Shown: piece by piece, positions 59,606-64,000 of the stretch
Layout: each line of letters begins with the position of its first letter
How positions within the stretch are numbered: position 1 is the first letter of the stretch
Source: an uncultured Bacteroidales bacterium
GTDB taxonomy: Bacteria; Bacteroidota; Bacteroidia; Bacteroidales; Muribaculaceae
Direction of reading: 5' to 3'
DNA: 64,000 nucleotides
Assembly (NCBI GenBank): GCA_902760865.1
Contig: CACWID010000003.1
Location: forward strand, 1 to 64,000
Translations under genes and position numbers: made by a program
Notes under the pieces: model-generated
Seen by the model: only the letters and a program-made list of their open reading frames with translations
What the model was told of the DNA's origin: nothing
Database searches by the model: none

Positions 59606-60324
59606 GCATCATCATCCTATTGAAACTCTTATCGGCCCATGTGCTTGCCGACTTCTTCCTGCAGTTTGACAGACTGTGTGAATCCAAGCACGAGAAGAAT
59701 TGGCGCGGCATCACTGCCCAAGCCATCCATGCCCTCATCCATGCCGTGTGTGCCTACGTGTTGCTGGCCGACTGGGGAGGTTGGGTGATTCCACTGGTGA
59801 TATTTGTTACACATTTCATTATTGACATCCTCAAGATCAAGTGGCACGGCAGCAGCACGTTAGGCTTTCTTGCCGACCAGGCTGCCCACATCGGCGTCAT
59901 TCTCGTCTTGTGGTGGAGCATCTATGCCGACCATGGTCAGGTACAGGATTGGTTGACAACGGCCATCAATTCCAAGCGCCTGTGGGCAGTGCTCTTGAGC
60001 TACATGCTCGTCATGAAGCCCGCATCAATTCTCATTGGCATATTCATCAGGCGATGGATTCCTTCCAACAATATGCAGTCCCAAGGTATGCCCTTTGCCG
60101 GAGCGTGGATCGGATATATCGAGCGGGTACTGATATTGACCTTTGTTATCACAGGCAACATCGAGGGCGTGGGATTCCTGTTGGCAGCCAAGTCCATCTT
60201 CCGCTTTGGCGACCTGAACAAGGCTCGTGAAATCAAGATCACCGAGTATGTCCTGTTAGGCACTCTGGCAAGTTTTACGATTGCCCTGATAGTGGCATTC
60301 ACACTTAAATATTACTTGATATAG
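59602..60324 (+). CDS. DUF3307 membrane protein
   Basis: A 240-residue integral membrane protein with about six to seven hydrophobic segments. The N-terminal block LLSAHVLADFFLQFDRLCES and the His/Asp-containing FVTHFIIDILKIKWH and ADQAAHIGVI segments mark DUF3307, which often pairs with SatD. The conserved His and Asp residues in the membrane could bind metal or a lipid head group; function unknown. Coupled to the SatD-like gene by ATGA overlap. Confidence 0.88.
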   Translation: MSIIILLKLLSAHVLADFFLQFDRLCESKHEKNWRGITAQAIHALIHAVCAYVLLADWGGWVIPLVIFVTHFIIDILKIKWHGSSTLGFLADQAAHIGVILVLWWSIYADHGQVQDWLTTAINSKRLWAVLLSYMLVMKPASILIGIFIRRWIPSNNMQSQGMPFAGAWIGYIERVLILTFVITGNIEGVGFLLAAKSIFRFGDLNKAREIKITEYVLLGTLASFTIALIVAFTLKYYLI

Positions 60325-60347
60325 TTGATTTAAACCAAAATAAAGTT

Positions 60348-62531
60348 ATGATGATGAAAAAAACTTTAATGACAGCATTGGCAGCCATTGCGACCATCGG
60401 CTGCATAGCTATCACACCCAGCAACGACAGTTTTACACAATGGGTGAATCCGCGCATCGGCACTGGCGGACACGGACATGTATTTTACGGGGCCAACGTG
60501 CCATTCGGCTATGTGCAGTTGGGACCGACCGAGCCCACCCAGGGATGGGACTGGTGCTCGGGCTACCACGACAGTGACAGTGTGCTCATCGGCTTCGGCC
60601 ATCAGCACCTGAGCGGCACCGGCATCGGCGACCTGGGCGACATCGCATTGCTGCCCGTTACCAGCCGCGACAACCGTAAGGTGATTTTCAGCCACAAAGA
60701 CGAGCAGGCCAAGCTCGGCTATTACAGCATCACCCTGCGTGACCAGGGCAAGCCCTACGTCAAGGTGGAGCTTACCGCGTCACAACGCGCGGGTATGCAC
60801 CGTTACACCTTCACCCGCGATCAGCAGACAATGCAGTTGCTTCTCGACCTGCGCCAAGGCATCGGTTGGGACAGCCCCAAGGAAATGAAGATGCAGCAAG
60901 TATCGCCGCGTGTCATCATGGGCACCCGCAACTCCAGGGGTTGGGCAAATTGGCAAATAGACCACTTTGCTATGGTCTTCTCCCAGGATGTGAAACTCGA
61001 GAAACTGGCGCTTGACTCACTGGGACTCATCACGACAGCCAACACTGGACGCCCGTTGCTGGTTAAGGTGGGCATGTCGGCCGTGAGCAGCCAGAATGCG
61101 ATGATGAACATGATGGCCGAGATGCCCGATTGGGATTTTGATGCCGTTGCACAAGCCGCCGATCAAGCCTGGAATCAGGAACTGAGTAAAGTCAACATCA
61201 CGACTACAGACGATGAGGCCCGCACCGTATTCTATACGGCATTGTACCACACGATGGTGGCTCCGTCGGTCTTCAGTGACGTGAACGGTGAATACCGCGG
61301 CTCGGACGGTAAGGTGCATGAGGGAGATTTCACCAACTACACTACCCTCTCGCTGTGGGACACCTACCGTGCCGCTCATCCGTTACAGACGATTATCCAC
61401 CGCGAGAAGCAGCGCGACATGGCTCAGACCTTCCTGCACATCTTTGAGCAGCAGGGCAAACTGCCCGTGTGGCACCTGATGGGCAATGAGACCGACTGCA
61501 TGGTGGGCAACCCCGGCGCGCCCGTACTGGCCGACCTGGTCCTGAAAGGCTTTGATGTGGACACGGCAGCGGCGCTCAAGGCCATGGTGACAAGTGCCAT
61601 GCTAGACGAGCGTTCCATGAAGTGGTTGAAACAGTATGGCTATATCCCCTATGATATGGAATCAGAGAAGGAGACGGTAGCCAGGGGACTGGAGTATGCC
61701 CTCGCCGACTGGTGCATCGCCCGCATCGCATCACTGGCGGGTGACCAGGAGAACTACAACTACTTCGACAAGCGCAGCAAGTCCTATCGCCACTACTTTG
61801 ACAAAAAGAGCCGCTTCATGCGCGGCAAGGATTCCAAGGGCAACTTCCGTGACCTCAAGGACTTTGACCCCCTGTCGACCAAGCACCGCAACGACGACTA
61901 CTGCGAGGGCAATGCCTGGCAGTACACCTGGCTGGTGCCCCACGACGTGCACGGCCTGGTGGACCTGTTCGGCAGCGAGAAGGCATTCATCAGCAAACTT
62001 GACTCGCTGTTCATCGTCGAGGGAGACATGGGCGAGGAGGCATCGCCCGACGTATCGGGCCTCATCGGCCAGTATGCCCACGGCAACGAGCCCAGCCACC
62101 ATATCATCTATATGTACAACTATGTGGGACAGCCCTACAAGGCCGCACGTCTCATCCGTCAGGTCCTGCGGGAACAATACCGCAATGACGTGGACGGCCT
62201 GAGCGGCAACGAGGACGTGGGCCAGATGTCGGCATGGTATGTCTTGTCGTCCATCGGCCTGTATCAGGAAGAACCCGCTGGCGGCAAGTACATCATCGGC
62301 TCACCGCTGTTCAACGAGGCGACCATCAACGTGGGTGACGGCAAGACATTCACCGTCAAGACCATCAACAACAGCGACAAGAACATCTACGTTCAGAGCG
62401 TCACCCTCAACGGCAAGCGCTACGACAAGAGCTACATCGACTACCGCGACATCATTGCCGGCGGCACGCTGCAACTCGTCATGGGTCCCAAGCCCGGCAA
62501 GTGGGGCACGGCCAAGAAAAACAGGCCGTAG
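60348..62531 (+). CDS. GH92 alpha-mannosidase-like glycosidase
   Basis: A 727-residue exported GH92 enzyme, a calcium-dependent exo-alpha-mannosidase family used by gut Bacteroidota on host or yeast mannans. N-terminal signal (ALAAIATIGC, possibly a lipoprotein). Signatures: NPRIGTGGHGHVFYGANVPFG (key residues G48-H52), GTGIGDLGDIALLP, a (G)NETDCMVGNPG motif, GNEPSHHIIYMYN and LSGNEDVGQMSAWYVLSSIG. Which alpha linkage it cuts is not predictable. It starts 23 bases after the DUF3307 gene. Confidence 0.94.
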   Translation: MMMKKTLMTALAAIATIGCIAITPSNDSFTQWVNPRIGTGGHGHVFYGANVPFGYVQLGPTEPTQGWDWCSGYHDSDSVLIGFGHQHLSGTGIGDLGDIALLPVTSRDNRKVIFSHKDEQAKLGYYSITLRDQGKPYVKVELTASQRAGMHRYTFTRDQQTMQLLLDLRQGIGWDSPKEMKMQQVSPRVIMGTRNSRGWANWQIDHFAMVFSQDVKLEKLALDSLGLITTANTGRPLLVKVGMSAVSSQNAMMNMMAEMPDWDFDAVAQAADQAWNQELSKVNITTTDDEARTVFYTALYHTMVAPSVFSDVNGEYRGSDGKVHEGDFTNYTTLSLWDTYRAAHPLQTIIHREKQRDMAQTFLHIFEQQGKLPVWHLMGNETDCMVGNPGAPVLADLVLKGFDVDTAAALKAMVTSAMLDERSMKWLKQYGYIPYDMESEKETVARGLEYALADWCIARIASLAGDQENYNYFDKRSKSYRHYFDKKSRFMRGKDSKGNFRDLKDFDPLSTKHRNDDYCEGNAWQYTWLVPHDVHGLVDLFGSEKAFISKLDSLFIVEGDMGEEASPDVSGLIGQYAHGNEPSHHIIYMYNYVGQPYKAARLIRQVLREQYRNDVDGLSGNEDVGQMSAWYVLSSIGLYQEEPAGGKYIIGSPLFNEATINVGDGKTFTVKTINNSDKNIYVQSVTLNGKRYDKSYIDYRDIIAGGTLQLVMGPKPGKWGTAKKNRP

Positions 62532-62569
62532 TCACCTATTCTCCAAACAGTCAATAACGTACTACACTT

Positions 62570-62606
62570 GTGGCTATCTTTCAGCGAAAGATAGTCACTT
62601 TTTTTA
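62570..62606 (+). terminator. Intrinsic terminator of the GH92 gene
   Basis: Thirteen-base arms (62570-62582 and 62586-62598) with one G-T wobble, a three-base loop and a run of T residues. Confidence 0.88.
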
Positions 62607-62641
62607 GGCACTCTAATACATTATATAAAATATATTTTTTG

Positions 62642-62649
62642 TAATTTTG
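62642..62649 (+). promoter_or_regulatory. Promoter -7 box for mce
   Basis: TAATTTTG, 59 bases before the mce start codon at 62709. The -33 box is not evident. Confidence 0.5.
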
Positions 62650-62708
62650 TGCGATATTTTGAAATTTCACTTAATTTACTTAAATAAACATCTAATTAAC
62701 AGAAAGTT

Positions 62709-63128
62709 ATGAACATTTCGCACATCGAACACGTGGGAATCGCCGTTACCTCGCTCGAGGAGGCCATTCCTTTCTACGAGAACATGCTGGGCTTCAAGTG
62801 CTTTGCTATTGAAGAAGTTGCTGATCAGAAGGTAAGGACCGCTTTCTTCCAGGTGGGCCAGACCAAGATTGAGCTCCTCGAGGCTACCGCCCCCGAGAGC
62901 GCTATCGCCAAGTTCATCGAGAAGAACGGTGGCCGCGGCGGCATCCAGCACATCGCATTTGCAGTACAGGATGGCGTGCAGAACGCACTGGACGAGGTAC
63001 AGGAGAAGGGTGGCCGCGTCGTTGACGCTCATCCCCGCAAGGGTGCTGAGGGCCTGAATATCGCCTTCCTGCATCCCAAGACTACCTGTGGCGCCCTGTT
63101 GGAACTCTGTGAGAAGCCTGCTGAGTAA
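62709..63128 (+). CDS. mce: Methylmalonyl-CoA epimerase
   Basis: Interconverts the R and S forms of methylmalonyl-CoA in the succinate-propionate pathway (139 residues, vicinal-oxygen-chelate fold). Metal ligands: His8 in ISHIEHVGIAV, His81 in GGIQHIAFAV and Glu132 in ALLELCE. It lies 103 bases ahead of the carboxylase beta subunit gene, the usual partner order in Bacteroidales; an inverted repeat separates them. Confidence 0.95.
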   Translation: MNISHIEHVGIAVTSLEEAIPFYENMLGFKCFAIEEVADQKVRTAFFQVGQTKIELLEATAPESAIAKFIEKNGGRGGIQHIAFAVQDGVQNALDEVQEKGGRVVDAHPRKGAEGLNIAFLHPKTTCGALLELCEKPAE

Positions 63129-63143
63129 GTAAACCGATAGTCA

Positions 63144-63206
63144 TCAGTTTTCAGTTACTTGTTGACGCCGGCAACTGCCAGCGTTCCCCTAATAACTGAA
63201 GACTGA
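63144..63206. repeat. Imperfect inverted repeat between mce and the carboxylase gene
   Basis: Arms 63144-63157 and 63193-63206 match at 13 of 14 positions, made of CAGTTTTCAGTTA-like units. Similar in style (short repeated AGT/CTGA units) to the hairpin at 21765-21845, but not the same sequence. Confidence 0.5.
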
Positions 63207-63231
63207 AAAACTGAAAACTTAATAAAACAAA

Positions 63232-64000
63232 ATGGGAAAACAACTTGATAAGATTCAAGAGCTGATTGAGCGTCGCGAGAAAGCGCGCCTGGGCGGTGGC
63301 GAGAAGGCTATTGCCAAGCAGCACGAGAAGGGCAAATTCACTGCCCGTGAGCGCATCAATATGCTCCTTGACGAGGGCAGCTTCGAGGAACTGGACATGT
63401 TCGTTCAGCACCGCTGCACCAACTTCGGCATGGAGAAGAAGACCTTTGACGGCGACGGCGTTGTGACCGGTTTCGGTACCGTCGGCGGCCGCCTGGTTTA
63501 TGTCTTTGCACAGGATGCTACCGTCATCGGCGGCTCGCTGGGTGAGACCATGGCACTGAAGATGTGTAAGGTGATGGACCTCGCTATGAAGCAGGGTGCT
63601 CCTGTTGTCGGCCTGAATGACTCGGGCGGTGCCCGCATCCAGGAGAGCGTAAACGCTCTGGCCGGTTATGCCGAGATCTTCCAGCGCAACATCAACGCCT
63701 CGGGTGTGATTCCTCAGATCAGCGCCATCCTCGGCCCCTGTGCCGGTGGTGCCGTTTACTCCCCTGCCCTGACCGACTTCATCATCATGGCCAAGGGTAT
63801 CTCCTTCATGTTCCTGACTGGTCCCAAGGTCGTTAAGACCGTGACTGGCGAGAACGTGACCCAGGAGCAGCTGGGTGGCGCCGGTGTTCACGCCAGCAAG
63901 AGCGGTGTGGCACACTTTGCCGCCGAGACCGAGGAAGAGGCCATCGCTATCATCCGTCAGCTGTTGAGCTACATGCCCAGCAACAACATGGAAGAGACTC
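63232..64000 (+). CDS. Acyl-CoA carboxylase beta subunit (methylmalonyl-CoA decarboxylase alpha / propionyl-CoA carboxylase beta), truncated by the window
   Basis: Only the first 256 codons are in the window; no stop is reached. It begins [20 protein letters not shown] and shows [43 protein letters not shown] and [16 protein letters not shown], the carboxyltransferase blocks that bind acyl-CoA. Together with mce this supports propionate production from succinate. In Bacteroidales it is often called mmdA; pccB is an equal naming choice, so I leave the symbol empty. Start: ATG at 63232. Confidence 0.93.
   Translation, partial: MGKQLDKIQELIERREKARLGGGEKAIAKQHEKGKFTARERINMLLDEGSFEELDMFVQHRCTNFGMEKKTFDGDGVVTGFGTVGGRLVYVFAQDATVIGGSLGETMALKMCKVMDLAMKQGAPVVGLNDSGGARIQESVNALAGYAEIFQRNINASGVIPQISAILGPCAGGAVYSPALTDFIIMAKGISFMFLTGPKVVKTVTGENVTQEQLGGAGVHASKSGVAHFAAETEEEAIAIIRQLLSYMPSNNMEET

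Overview
The window looks like chromosomal DNA from an anaerobic gut Bacteroidales, most likely close to Muribaculaceae or Prevotellaceae; that placement is inference. What supports it: promoters of the Bacteroidota type (TTTG, about 19-20 nt, TAnnTTTG) at many starts; a DUF5103 / type IX secretion plug-like protein; an OmpP1/FadL-type porin; GH92 and GH53 glycosidases; secreted proteins with dockerin-like Ca-binding repeats; a methylmalonyl-CoA epimerase followed by an acyl-CoA carboxylase beta subunit (succinate-propionate route); and NspC for carboxynorspermidine. No rRNA, tRNA, CRISPR array, prophage or transposase gene was recognised.

Layout. 1-6.8 kb (all minus): an FGE-like lipoprotein, queF-queC (queuosine precursor), an HD-domain protein with a class I glutamine amidotransferase, an MlaE/MlaF lipid ABC pair, and a hemerythrin protein overlapping a LuxR-type regulator. 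6.8-14.3 kb (all minus): a membrane phosphoglycerol-transferase-like sulfatase, an orphan UmuD, a PhnP-like metallo-hydrolase, two lipoproteins, a TSCPD protein, a Crp/Fnr regulator, hisS and a zinc metallopeptidase. 14.5-24.2 kb: a small Ala-rich lipoprotein, GNAT, Dcp-like peptidase, mutS2, a candidate small RNA, a bleomycin-hydrolase-type peptidase, ridA and gpmI. 24.4-36 kb is the accessory part: two paralogous subtilases and a GH53 galactanase, all ending in dockerin-like repeats, then holA, an M64 peptidase, a Fic protein and a FISUMP protein with N-terminal dockerin-like repeats. 36-41.7 kb (plus): a solo HsdR-N-type nuclease domain protein and a compact operon of five secreted proteins that I cannot assign to a known system. 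41.7-51.3 kb: pcrA, nspC, a GxxExxY cassette bounded by 30-bp inverted repeats, the plug-like protein, a Ca/Na antiporter, alaS and a MerR regulator. 51.8-58.6 kb: porin, Gly/Ser-rich exported protein, TrmN6-like methyltransferase, DUF2284 protein, S9 peptidase. 58.9-64 kb (plus): a SatD-like protein with a membrane DUF3307 partner behind an array of four dyads, GH92, and mce with a truncated carboxylase beta subunit at the right edge.

How it fits together: most of the window is housekeeping (translation, DNA metabolism, glycolysis, propionate route) with a scavenging layer of exported peptidases and glycosidases. The least explained parts are regulatory or mobile-like: the CAAYC-N6-GRTTG array before the SatD-like gene, a 15-bp inverted repeat bracketing the fic promoter, a free-standing promoter-terminator unit at 20.3-20.4 kb, several families of palindromic intergenic repeats (mostly between converging genes), and the five-gene secreted cassette at 36.6-41.6 kb.
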